NCBI GenBank assembly: GCA_965206355.1
Contig: OZ242212.1
Span: forward strand, 186,001-250,000
DNA length: 64,000 bases
Source of the DNA: Spongiihabitans sp965206355
GTDB lineage: Bacteria > Pseudomonadota > Gammaproteobacteria > Arenicellales > Poriferihabitantaceae
Direction: 5' to 3'
Shown here piece by piece: positions 34,790 to 43,125 of this stretch. The first letter of the stretch is position 1, and each line of letters opens with the position of its first letter. The position numbers were made by a program, and so were the translations under genes. A model generated the notes under the pieces. The model made no database searches. It was not told where the DNA came from and saw nothing but the letters and a program-made list of their open reading frames with translations.

Positions 34790-35827
34790 ATGCCTGTCGC
34801 TATGATTGACCTGCGTAGTGATACCGTTACCCGCCCCTGCGACAATATGCGTCGGGTCATGGCGAATGCGGTGGTGGGTGATGATGTCTATGACGAAGAC
34901 CCGACAGTTAAACGGCTGGAACAAATTCTGGCAGAGCGGCTTGGTCAGGAAGCGGGCTTGTTTTTCCCTTCTGGAACCCAGAGCAATCTGGTGGCATTGT
35001 TGAGTCATTGTCAGCGTGGCGATGAATATATTGTTGCGCAAGATGCACATACTTATCGCTATGAAGCAGGTGGTGCGGCAGTACTTGGCAGTATCCAGCC
35101 ACAGCCGCTGGAATGTCAGGAGAATGGCAGTATCGATCTCGATAAAATTGCGCTGGCGATTAAGGAGGATAATTTTCATTTTGCCAAAACACGCTTGCTT
35201 GCGCTGGAAAACACGATGGCAGGCAAGATTATTTCGTTGGATTATATGGCGCGTGCAGAATCGCTGGCACGGGCAAGAGATCTTGCTTTTCATCTTGACG
35301 GTGCGCGGGTATTTAATGCTGCCGTTGCGCTCGGCGTAGCGGTGTCAGAGATTACCCGACAATTCGATTCGGTTTCGATTTGTTTGTCCAAAGGCTTGGG
35401 CGCACCGGTCGGGTCGGTGTTGTGTGCCAATCAGGAACTCATTGCTCGCGCCCGTCGCTGGCGGAAAATGGTGGGAGGCGGTATGCGTCAGGTCGGCATA
35501 CTGGCTGCCGCTGGAATTTATGCTTTGGACAACAATGTTGCGCGTTTGCAACAGGATCATGAGCGGGCACAGTGGCTGGCAGACAAGTTGATACAGATTG
35601 ATGAATTGGTCGTACTAGACGGCAAGGCGCATACCAATATGGTGTTTATTGCGCTGGCCGATAGCGGCGGTCGTGGTAGCTTCTGTGAATATGCTAAAAG
35701 CAGAGGGTTACTACTTAGCGAGTGCAACACTGCGGGGACAGTTAGGCTGGTAACGCATAAACAGATCAGCGACCAAGACATCAGCACAACCGTGCAAGTT
35801 ATTGCCGATTTTTTCGCTAAAACATAG
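34790..35827 (+). CDS. ltaE: Low-specificity L-threonine aldolase
   Basis: PLP enzyme (345 residues) that splits L-threonine or allo-threonine into glycine and acetaldehyde. MIDLRSDTVTRPCDNMRRVM, GDDVYDEDPTVKRLE, and LFFPSGTQSNLVAL form the N-terminal signature. HLDGARVFNAAVALG carries the aspartate, and SICLSKGLGAPVGSVL the Schiff-base lysine. The open frame starts 24 codons earlier, but MPVAMIDLRS is the natural start; MIDLRS at 34802 is an alternative. It is separated from the microcompartment operon by an opposing gene, so shared control is unlikely. Confidence 0.94.
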   Translation: MPVAMIDLRSDTVTRPCDNMRRVMANAVVGDDVYDEDPTVKRLEQILAERLGQEAGLFFPSGTQSNLVALLSHCQRGDEYIVAQDAHTYRYEAGGAAVLGSIQPQPLECQENGSIDLDKIALAIKEDNFHFAKTRLLALENTMAGKIISLDYMARAESLARARDLAFHLDGARVFNAAVALGVAVSEITRQFDSVSICLSKGLGAPVGSVLCANQELIARARRWRKMVGGGMRQVGILAAAGIYALDNNVARLQQDHERAQWLADKLIQIDELVVLDGKAHTNMVFIALADSGGRGSFCEYAKSRGLLLSECNTAGTVRLVTHKQISDQDISTTVQVIADFFAKT

Positions 35828-35963
35828 TCTGGCGATTTTGTTTATGGTGGCAAAAGGGTGCTTGTCATTCACTGTGCTCGTCTGTGCTGCCATTCTGGGT
35901 TAGAGTGGCTTATCGACGATGTATTTTGCATAGAACCTGCGTGTAAGAAAATAATAATTTGAC

Positions 35964-37166
35964 ATGGGCATCAATTCAAATTCACTTTCTATCGGGGAAG
36001 TCGCTAAACTTGTATTGTACAGCCAGCGACTGTTAACGGCAAAAAATACTGGAACAGCGGTTGATGAAACTCTGAATGTCATTGAGCATTTAGGCTATGT
36101 CCAGATTGATACCATCGCGGTTGTTCAACGCGCACATCATCATACGCTGTGGAACAGAAATCCACGTTATCACAATGCGCATTTGGATTTTCTGGTGCAA
36201 CAAGGTCGGGTATTTGAATACTGGACACATGCTGCGGCGTACCTGCCGATGCGGGATTATCGGTTTTATTTGCCAGAGATGGCGGCCATCGCCCAAGGTC
36301 GAAAACTCTGGTATGCAAACGATCCGAAATTAAAACGCCATGTTCTTAAACGCATTGTTGATGAAGGCCCGTTACAGGCAAAAGATTTTGAATATCGGGG
36401 AAAAAACAAGTTGGCAATGTGGGAAAGAAAGCCTGCCAAATATGCATTAGAGCAACTATTTATGGAAGGCAAGCTCATGATCGCCAGACGGCAAGGCTTC
36501 CAAAAAGTCTATGATTTGCGCTCTCGGGTGTTACCTGACACAGTCGATACCAACATGCCATCGCCCCGTGAATGGCATCGTTTTTTGATTCTGAAATATC
36601 TTCAAACAAATGGAATCGGGCAGGCAGGTGAAATTGCCTATTTAAGGACTGGCATGAAAAAGGCAGTGCAAATTGAGTTGGATAATATGCGAGAACAGGG
36701 CGAGTTGATAGTGATAAACATCAATAACGATAACTATTATACGCTACCACAGACCTTGGAATTGCTTGAAAAACCACTTCCCAGAGCGCGCTTAAAAATC
36801 CTTTCACCGTTTGATAACTTGGTTATACAACGTCAACGCATTCTTCGACTGTTTGGATTCGACTATCAGCTTGAATGTTATATGCCGAAACAAAACCGAA
36901 AATACGGTTACTTTTGTTTGCCGATTGTGTGGAATGCGGCATTGCTGGCACGAATGGATTGCAAAGCCGATCGGAAAACCAAGTCGTTGATTATTAGAAA
37001 TCTGATATTAGAACCGTCGGTCACGCCATTGCAACGGTTCGCCAAGGCGTTAGCCAAGGAGTTGAAACGTTTTATGGCATTTAATGGTTGCAATCAACTG
37101 CTCGTGCATACGCTATCAGAGCAGTCGATCAGGCAATTACTGCTTGCCAAGTGTACAGGCGTATAG
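35964..37166 (+). CDS. YcaQ/AlkX-family winged-helix DNA glycosylase
   Basis: A 400-residue member of the family of E. coli YcaQ, which removes alkylated bases and unhooks interstrand crosslinks. The catalytic QxD motif is Gln47 and Asp49 in GYVQIDTIAVVQRAHHHTLWNRNPRY. EYWTHAAAYLPMRDYRF and ERKPAKYALEQLFMEGKLMI (winged helix) follow, and LLSPFDN-like LSPFDNLVIQRQRILRLFGFDYQLECY is the conserved C-terminal block. It stands alone on its strand and converges with the DinB-like gene. Confidence 0.88.
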   Translation: MGINSNSLSIGEVAKLVLYSQRLLTAKNTGTAVDETLNVIEHLGYVQIDTIAVVQRAHHHTLWNRNPRYHNAHLDFLVQQGRVFEYWTHAAAYLPMRDYRFYLPEMAAIAQGRKLWYANDPKLKRHVLKRIVDEGPLQAKDFEYRGKNKLAMWERKPAKYALEQLFMEGKLMIARRQGFQKVYDLRSRVLPDTVDTNMPSPREWHRFLILKYLQTNGIGQAGEIAYLRTGMKKAVQIELDNMREQGELIVININNDNYYTLPQTLELLEKPLPRARLKILSPFDNLVIQRQRILRLFGFDYQLECYMPKQNRKYGYFCLPIVWNAALLARMDCKADRKTKSLIIRNLILEPSVTPLQRFAKALAKELKRFMAFNGCNQLLVHTLSEQSIRQLLLAKCTGV

Positions 37167-37221
37167 CTTATTTAGTGCTTGCTGAAAATGTTCCAATCTA
37201 TCTGCAGCATCCGCTATCCTG

Positions 37222-37800
37222 CTATCTGCACCCAGACATACCCAGATGTTTTATGGTTGACGGCGCAATGCCAAAGTGTTCGTTTACTGTCATACCCTGA
37301 CCCTGCACTATCATCTTAATCAGGGCGAAATGATGGACGGTGTGACTTTGCAGAAAAACCAGCTCTCGTTGTAAGGTGGAGTCCACTTCAATGGGGCTGG
37401 ATTGCTGCACAGAGGTGCTACAACTCACCTTAATTGTCCGGCGCGCACTTGCTTCGTCAGCACTTGATATCGCGCTCAGGTTATTCAACTGCACACAAAT
37501 TTCATCAATTTTTTGCTTGGCGATATGCAAATCCCCCTCATATCGTTGATCGCGTAAGCGCCCGTCATAAGCAACTTTGTTGCCGACTATTGCGCGAGTC
37601 ATTCCCTTGCTCTTGCCCTCGCCTATGCCTTTGATAAGGCAGAGGTAATGGTCAATGATATGGCGAACATGCTTACCGATGGATGCAGAAGATTCCGCGT
37701 CAACTGGACGACTGTATTGTTCAGTGGTAATGTTATTCAATATCACACTGGCTTCTTTAAGGGTGTGGATATTGTGTTCAATCAATTCAGTGGTATGCAA
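37222..37800 (-). CDS. DinB-like putative metalloprotein
   Basis: A 192-residue predicted four-helix-bundle protein. Histidines placed like the DinB/YfiT metal site occur in GKHVRHIIDHYLCLI near residue 45 and in QSHTVHHFALIKMI near residue 155. Members include thiol-transferases and proteins of unknown role; no function can be assigned. Downstream of ribA on the same strand after 174 bases, but with no evidence of co-transcription. Confidence 0.65.
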   Translation of the reverse strand: MHTTELIEHNIHTLKEASVILNNITTEQYSRPVDAESSASIGKHVRHIIDHYLCLIKGIGEGKSKGMTRAIVGNKVAYDGRLRDQRYEGDLHIAKQKIDEICVQLNNLSAISSADEASARRTIKVSCSTSVQQSSPIEVDSTLQRELVFLQSHTVHHFALIKMIVQGQGMTVNEHFGIAPSTIKHLGMSGCR

Positions 37801-37888
37801 TGATTTCTCCTTTAGGTTTGAAATAGACCATGTTATCAGCGAACATACCTGACATTATATCGCATAAGGTGTGAGCCGCTTTGCTTAT

Positions 37889-37950
37889 ACACGCCCACAA
37901 ATGCCCATAGATACGCCCACCCATAGCTATGCCCACAAATATACCCAAAA
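37889..37950. repeat. Short degenerate CCCA-rich repeat
   Basis: Between ribA and the DinB-like gene, units of the kind ACGCCCACAAATGCCCATAG recur three to four times with variable spacing (14-22 bases). It is a low-complexity tandem-like stretch of unknown meaning, perhaps slippage-prone. No palindromic structure typical of a CRISPR repeat is present. Confidence 0.4.
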
Positions 37951-37974
37951 TATGCAGTGGCAGATAGCAACGAT

Positions 37975-38805
37975 TCACTGGGTAATATCCGAATCACCAA
38001 TGTTATGCCCCCAACTCTGTTTTGCCGATAAATACTGTTTATTCCATTTTGAGATGCCCGCGATGTGTTTCTCGATGGTGATTTCGGTCAATCCAGCAAC
38101 CGACAGATCTTCAATTTTCTTTGGATTGTTGGTCAATAATCGCATCGGTCGGTTACCCAGAAAATATAAAATCAGGGCGGCCGCATCGCTAAAATCCCGA
38201 GAATCAGCAGGCAGCCCCAAAGATTCATTGGCTTGATAGGTGTTTTCTCCAGCATCTTGCAGCAGATAGGTCGCCGCTTTCGCCCATAAACCGATGCCAC
38301 GCCCTTCATGACCCGCCATATAGACAATCATACCGCCATCCGAGTTCCCGGCAATTCGATTGATTGCCGATGCAAGTTGTGCTCCGCATTCGCAACGTTC
38401 TGAGCCAAACACATCGCCAGTTAAACAATTTGAATGAACGCGCACCAATGGACTGTCTGTTTGCGCGGGGTTACCAATCATCAGCACGCTATTCACCGCC
38501 ATAGACGGCGCTAAATATGCAAACAGGTTTTGACCGGCACTGTCGCGAAGACTGTCTGCCAGCTTCTCTACTTTTTCAAGCTCAGTGCTACGTACTGCCG
38601 CATACCAATTAGTCTGATAGGAATGCCCGGTCAAGCGTAATGGCAAAGGGATAGGTCCGAGCAGGTTGATAACCAAACTGTCTTTTCCCGACCCCGCATT
38701 GACACTGCCCGCACTAGCAACGCGACTGCCATCACCACGAATACGGACCAGTTTTCCGTCAATAACCAGACGCTCCCGAACATCAGGATTTAAGTAGGTA
38801 AACAT
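37975..38805 (-). CDS. ribA: GTP cyclohydrolase II
   Basis: Enzyme of riboflavin synthesis that opens GTP to 2,5-diamino-6-ribosylamino-pyrimidinone phosphate. The zinc cysteines are in HSNCLTGDVFGSERCECGAQL, the GTP-binding arginine in GHEGRGIGL, and the tail RDFSDAAALILYFLGNRPMRLLTNNPKKIEDL is canonical. At 276 residues it is about 80 longer than E. coli RibA because of an N-terminal domain that lacks any DHBP synthase motif; some proteobacterial homologues share this layout. The ATG at 38805 (MFTYLNP) is chosen over a frame opening at 38874. Confidence 0.9.
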   Translation of the reverse strand: MFTYLNPDVRERLVIDGKLVRIRGDGSRVASAGSVNAGSGKDSLVINLLGPIPLPLRLTGHSYQTNWYAAVRSTELEKVEKLADSLRDSAGQNLFAYLAPSMAVNSVLMIGNPAQTDSPLVRVHSNCLTGDVFGSERCECGAQLASAINRIAGNSDGGMIVYMAGHEGRGIGLWAKAATYLLQDAGENTYQANESLGLPADSRDFSDAAALILYFLGNRPMRLLTNNPKKIEDLSVAGLTEITIEKHIAGISKWNKQYLSAKQSWGHNIGDSDITQ

Positions 38806-38921
38806 AAAAATAGCCCTATGTGGAACAGACCAACACGCAACGGATACATAAAGCCGAATAACCAACCCAATCAAAAATGCCTACAAGTGTGCCTGAACAA
38901 CATCACAAATCAATCTTACTG

Positions 38922-38971
38922 GGGGAAAATATCAACATTAAAAATTCATATTATCTGTCGATATTTTCCCC
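38922..38971. repeat. Long inverted repeat between ribA and NCS2 permease gene
   Basis: Arms GGGGAAAATATCAACA (38922-38937) and TGTCGATATTTTCCCC (38956-38971) are complementary at 15 of 16 positions around an 18-base AT-rich loop. There is no run of T on either side, so it is not a classical rho-independent terminator. It could be a transcript-stabilising hairpin, a protein-binding palindrome or a small repeat element. Confidence 0.7.
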
Positions 38972-39032
38972 TTAAACAACGGCAGGATTCGCAACACGAT
39001 GCCGTGATGATAGCTCAGGTATGCGACCCTAA

Positions 39033-40385
39033 TCAGGCAGTTTCTTGCGGCAACACCAGATTCAGGACGATGGCGATGAATGCGGCGGGCAACAGGCCTG
39101 AAGTTACCATGATTTTGACCGTGTCGGGAAGGTATTGCACTGCTTGCGGCACCAGTTGCAAGCCTAAACCGACGGACAACGAGACGGCGAAAATCATCAT
39201 ATTGCGGCGATTCCAGGTGACCGCCGACAGCAACGAGATGCCGGCTGAGGTGACCATGCCGAACATGACAATGACGCCACCGCCGAGCACCTCGATGGGT
39301 ACGGTGGAAATGGCGGCACCGACTTTCGGAATCAAGCCACAAACAACCAGAAAAATGGCACCATAGGTAACAACATGACGGCTCATCACGCCAGTCATCG
39401 CTACGAGACCGACATTTTGCGAAAACGAAGTATTCGGTAATCCACCGAATATACCCGCCACAGCAGTGCCGATACCATCGGCGAAAGTTGCACCCCGAAT
39501 TTCCGTGTCGGTGGCCTCGCGTCCGGCACCACCTTGGGTGATACCAGACACATCACCGACGGTTTCAATCGCCGAAATAACCGACATCAAAGTGAAACCG
39601 ATAATCGCGGCGATGCTAAATTCAAAGCCAAAATGAAACGGATTAGGCAACGCAAAGGGCGCAGCACGACCAATATTACCGAAATTTACCAAGCCCAATG
39701 CAATCGCGGCGATGTAGCCAGCGATGATGCCGAGCAGTACTGCGGCCATAGACAACATGCCACGAGTGAAGAATTTCAGCGCAAAGGTGACCACTATAAC
39801 AATGCCCGCAAGAGACCAGTTCAATAAACTGCCGAATTCCGCGGCCCCGGCATCCTTCGCGGGGTAGCCGCCAGCGGCGTAGATAATACCGACCTTAATG
39901 AGTGCCAAACCAATCATCACGACAATCAAGCCAGTAACCAGCGGCGGCAGAGCAAAGCGAATGCGCCCGACAAACGGTGCCAAACAAGCGTGCAACAAGC
40001 CGCCGATGAGAACGCCGCACATGAGCGTGCCCATGGCATCCACGCCTTTACCCGCGACCAGCGGAATCATAATCGGGATGAACGCGAAACTGGTGCCTTG
40101 TACAATCGGCAAGCGTGCGCCGACCGGTCCGGCACCGATAGTTTGCAACAGTGTGGCGACGCCAGCGAACAATATCGACATTTGAATCATGTAAATCAAG
40201 TTGGGGAAATCTGGCGAGTTGGAGCCAAAACCGAAACCAGCGGCACCAGCAATAATGATCGCTGGTGTGATATTACTAACAAACATCGCCAGTACATGTT
40301 GGATGCCCAATGGAATCGCCTGTATTAAAGGCGGATGATAATTAGGGTTGGCTAATTGTTCTGATGTGGGTGTTGTTGTTATCAT
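39033..40385 (-). CDS. NCS2-family purine/uracil permease
   Basis: A 450-residue inner-membrane permease with about 14 helices, importing uracil, xanthine or uric acid with protons. The NAT signature lies in SFSQNVGLVAMTGVMSRHV, close to the Q-N-x-G-x4-T pattern of purine transporters such as XanQ; GARLPIVQGTSFAFIP and ISAIETVGDVSGI are further landmarks. The ATG is preceded by a strong AGGAGG ribosome site. Exact nucleobase cannot be told from sequence alone; the QNVG form favours purines over uracil. No purine riboswitch was recognised upstream. Confidence 0.88.
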   Translation of the reverse strand: MITTTPTSEQLANPNYHPPLIQAIPLGIQHVLAMFVSNITPAIIIAGAAGFGFGSNSPDFPNLIYMIQMSILFAGVATLLQTIGAGPVGARLPIVQGTSFAFIPIMIPLVAGKGVDAMGTLMCGVLIGGLLHACLAPFVGRIRFALPPLVTGLIVVMIGLALIKVGIIYAAGGYPAKDAGAAEFGSLLNWSLAGIVIVVTFALKFFTRGMLSMAAVLLGIIAGYIAAIALGLVNFGNIGRAAPFALPNPFHFGFEFSIAAIIGFTLMSVISAIETVGDVSGITQGGAGREATDTEIRGATFADGIGTAVAGIFGGLPNTSFSQNVGLVAMTGVMSRHVVTYGAIFLVVCGLIPKVGAAISTVPIEVLGGGVIVMFGMVTSAGISLLSAVTWNRRNMMIFAVSLSVGLGLQLVPQAVQYLPDTVKIMVTSGLLPAAFIAIVLNLVLPQETA

Positions 40386-40618
40386 GGAAATATCCTCCTG
40401 TGTTAAGTTAATCGTAAATTATAATACATTAAAAAAACAATAAGTTACCAAAGGTCAACGTCTATGCAAGACAAATCAGACTGTTTCCTTAGACTGCCGA
40501 TAATACGCTATAGCTGTTATTAGTTGCAAGTCAATATGCCTTGTCATACGACTGAAAATCAGCCAATCCACGGTTATGCCTTCAATGTGTCAATGCGCCT
40601 TCACAGAGCGGATAGGAA

Positions 40619-40765
40619 TCATACCATGTCGTGCCATTCGTACGCCACATAACCATTGAGTTTAGGAGACTTGAGCGGCAACACAAACAAAGATACTGCC
40701 TCCTGACTTCCAAGATGCCGGATGGGTTTCACCACAAACGTCCTATCTGTCCATAACAACAGTAA
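40619..40765 (-). pseudogene. Possible decayed transposase fragment
   Basis: In the 450-base gap after the permease gene a 48-codon open stretch without a start includes SLFVLPLKSPKLNGYV. The phrase LFVLPxxSPKLNG followed by V is common near the catalytic end of IS481-like integrase-fold transposases. It is followed by a stop, and a shifted frame continues, as in a decaying gene. Nothing else in 40386-40835 is recognisable. Confidence 0.25.
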
Positions 40766-40835
40766 TCATCATAACTCGTTGGTACAATCACTCTGTCCTT
40801 ACGCTTGTAGCAGATTGATAATATAGGTTTTCATT

Positions 40836-40974
40836 GAGACCTTTGCACGGAAGATGATTTCGCTTTCAGGCCAGGCAAAAACGCACGGAATGAGGGAGTT
40901 TATGCTTATAAATGACCGATTGAGTACGTTTTTAACGCAGCATGCAGGTGAAATGGCTTTCGTGCAAAGGTCTC
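40836..40974. mobile_element. 139-bp MITE, copy 1
   Basis: Non-coding element bounded by inverted ends GAGACCTTTGCACG...CGTGCAAAGGTCTC and flanked by the 5-base duplication TCATT. Identical in length to three other copies in this window, with a few base differences. It lies 56 bases before the insertion sequence. Confidence 0.9.
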
Positions 40975-41030
40975 TCATTGCTAATTATGTTGCGTAGCGG
41001 GTTGTTAGTAGGCGAAAGAGATCTCATTTA

Positions 41031-41748
41031 GGGGCTGTCCTAGATAACTAGTTTAAATGAACTCCAACCCATTGTTTTAATTGAAATAATTAAGATATTG
41101 GGTCGCTGTTGTTAAAACGCCACTCGCACTCCTTCAAAAACAGCCCAAAATGCGCCTTGGGAACACCGTTGAATTTGTGCATATGACGCTTCGCCTGACT
41201 CCAAAAGTTCTCAATGCCGTTGATGTGATTCCCCTGCTCCGCGAAGCGTTGGGAATGGTTGATGCGGTGGTGCTTGAAATCGCTCACGTCCAGCACATTA
41301 TAACCGCTCCAACAGTCGGAATAAACGATGCTGTCCGGAACCACTTTACGCTCAATAATTGGCATCAAGGTTGCTGAACAGGCATCCGGGATAATCTTGG
41401 TGTAAACCCTCCCGCCCCGTTTGAGTAAGCCAAACACCGGGATTTTCCCCGCCGCTCCCCGACCTCGTTTGCCTTTGCGACCACCGCCAAAATAACTTTC
41501 ATCGACTCCAATCTCCCCGTCAAAAACCTCATGGCTTTCTTGTTCAAGCTCATATGCGATAATCTCGCGCAACCGGTGATAAAAATACGCCGATGTGGAC
41601 TTGTTGATCCCAACCAGCAACGCTGCCGTGCGGGCGGTTGAACCCGACACAAAATGCTCGATAAGACGACCTTGTTTATAACGGCTTAAACGACTCTTTC
41701 TCATTGATCCCATGATAGCACTCTTTCAGTGTTATCTAGGACAGCCCC
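41031..41748 (-). mobile_element. Complete IS1595-family insertion sequence
   Basis: A 718-base element with perfect 18-base terminal inverted repeats GGGGCTGTCCTAGATAAC (41031-41048 and 41731-41748) and an 8-base target duplication CTCATTTA on each side (41023-41030 and 41749-41756). The 8-base duplication and single transposase gene fit the IS1595 family. Intact ends and duplication suggest a recent insertion. Confidence 0.95.
41090..41713 (-). CDS. IS1595-family transposase
   Basis: A 207-residue transposase of the ISXO2-like/IS1595 group. Catalytic-type residues appear in GEIGVDESYFGGGRKGKRGRG (first Asp), IVYSDCWSGYN (second Asp) and NHINGIENFWSQAKRHM (Asn/Glu region). An N-terminal helix-turn-helix (STARTAALLVGINKSTSAYFYHRLRE) would bind the ends. 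The frame is intact, so the element may be active. Shorter than many IS1595 transposases because it lacks the N-terminal zinc ribbon, as known for the IS1016-like subgroup. Confidence 0.93.
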   Translation of the reverse strand: MGSMRKSRLSRYKQGRLIEHFVSGSTARTAALLVGINKSTSAYFYHRLREIIAYELEQESHEVFDGEIGVDESYFGGGRKGKRGRGAAGKIPVFGLLKRGGRVYTKIIPDACSATLMPIIERKVVPDSIVYSDCWSGYNVLDVSDFKHHRINHSQRFAEQGNHINGIENFWSQAKRHMHKFNGVPKAHFGLFLKECEWRFNNSDPIS

Positions 41749-41824
41749 CTCATTTATTGTCGCTTTTATTGCCATTTTTATTGTTGTGCCGAAATTTCAG
41801 ATTCCACCTTGTTGGCAGCTTGAG

Positions 41825-41830
41825 TATAAT
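41825..41830 (+). promoter_or_regulatory. Possible -10 element upstream of gmd
   Basis: A perfect TATAAT lies 29 bases before the gmd start. No good -35 is seen at 16-18 bases spacing, so this is tentative. The IS end is only 76 bases further upstream. Confidence 0.35.
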
Positions 41831-41859
41831 AGCGCACTGGTCTTAAACGACAGTAAATT

Positions 41860-42984
41860 ATGAAAAAAGCACTCATCACTGGCATTACCGGACAGGACGG
41901 CTCTTACTCGGCTGAGTTCCTGCTGGCCAAAGGTTATGAAGTGCATGGCATTAAACGCCGTGCTTCATCCTTGAACACACAACGCATTGACCACATCTAC
42001 GAAGACCCTCTATTTAATGAGACAAATTTTCATCTTCATTATGGGGATCTGTCCGACTCCTCAAACATTACCCGCATTGTCAACGAGGTGCAACCTGATG
42101 AAGTCTATAATTTAGCAGCCCAATCCCACGTTGCCGTGTCTTTTGAATCGCCGGAATATACTGCAGACATTGATGGCTTAGGCGCCTTACGCATTCTTGA
42201 AGCGATTCGCTTTTTAGGGCTGGAGAATAAGACGCGCTTTTATCAGGCTTCAACGTCTGAACTGTATGGCTTGGTGCAAGCAACTCCACAATCTGAAACA
42301 ACACCTTTTTATCCGCGTTCCCCGTATGCGGTTGCCAAGCTCTATGCCTATTGGATTACGGTCAACTACCGCGAGTCGTATGGCATCTATGCGTGTAACG
42401 GCATCTTATTTAATCACGAATCCAGCCGCCGCGGTGAGACTTTTGTAACGCGCAAAATTACCCGCGGTCTGGCACACATTGCGCATGGCTTGGAGCCGTG
42501 CTTATACCTTGGCAATATGAATGCCTTGCGTGACTGGGGTCATGCCAAAGATTATGTGCGTATGCAATGGCTGATGTTGCAGCAAGAAAAAGCGGAAGAT
42601 TTTGTTATTGCCACGGGTCAGCAAATTTCGGTGCGTGATTTTTTGCGCTTATCGGCGTTGCAGCTTGGCATTGAACTTTATTTTGAAGGTGAAGGTCTTG
42701 ACGAAGTCGCGCGCGTTGCTTCGATAACAGGCGACAAGGCACCTGCGCTCAACCCGGATGATGTCATTGTACGGGTCAACCCGAGCTATTTCCGCCCGTC
42801 AGAGGTTGACACCTTACTGGGAGACCCGAGTAAAGCCAGGCGGTTATTAGATTGGGTGCCTCAAGTAACCCTAGAAGAGATGTGCGCTGAAATGATGGCG
42901 CATGATTTTGACCAGGCACGTCAAAAATTGTTGTTGAAGCAACACGGTCACCATATCAATCTGAGACCTTTGCACGGAAGATGA
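41860..42984 (+). CDS. gmd: GDP-mannose 4,6-dehydratase
   Basis: SDR enzyme (374 residues) converting GDP-D-mannose to GDP-4-keto-6-deoxy-mannose, first step to GDP-L-fucose. ITGITGQDGSYSAEFLL (NADP loop), YGDLSDSSNITRI, and the catalytic region ASTSELYG with YPRSPYAVAKLYAYW (Tyr-x3-Lys) are intact; FNHESSRRGETFVTRKI and DWGHAKDYV are also diagnostic. The C-terminus is unusual: after KQHGHHIN the frame runs into a MITE that supplies LRPLHGR and the stop codon. The lost native tail is only a few residues, so activity is probably kept. Confidence 0.95.
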   Translation: MKKALITGITGQDGSYSAEFLLAKGYEVHGIKRRASSLNTQRIDHIYEDPLFNETNFHLHYGDLSDSSNITRIVNEVQPDEVYNLAAQSHVAVSFESPEYTADIDGLGALRILEAIRFLGLENKTRFYQASTSELYGLVQATPQSETTPFYPRSPYAVAKLYAYWITVNYRESYGIYACNGILFNHESSRRGETFVTRKITRGLAHIAHGLEPCLYLGNMNALRDWGHAKDYVRMQWLMLQQEKAEDFVIATGQQISVRDFLRLSALQLGIELYFEGEGLDEVARVASITGDKAPALNPDDVIVRVNPSYFRPSEVDTLLGDPSKARRLLDWVPQVTLEEMCAEMMAHDFDQARQKLLLKQHGHHINLRPLHGR

Positions 42985-43101
42985 TTTCGCTTTCAGGCAA
43001 GGCAAAAACGCACGGAATGAGGGAGTTTATGCTTATAAATGACCGATTGAGTACGATTTTAACGCAGTATGCAGGTGAAATGGCTTTCGTGCAAAGGTCT
43101 C
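42963..43101. mobile_element. 139-bp MITE, copy 2 (supplies the gmd stop codon)
   Basis: Same element as copy 1, flanked by the 5-base duplication AATCT. It begins inside the last codons of gmd, so the final residues and TGA of gmd come from MITE sequence. It ends 24 bases before the fucose synthase start and has probably replaced that gene's ribosome-site region. Confidence 0.9.
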
Positions 43102-43125
43102 AATCTAACATAAGTACGCATTGAA

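Noticed and set aside
34790..35827. Threonine aldolase as part of the microcompartment pathway
   Set aside because: Threonine metabolism can give aminoacetone, but through threonine dehydrogenase; the gene is separated by an opposing gene and has its own upstream region.
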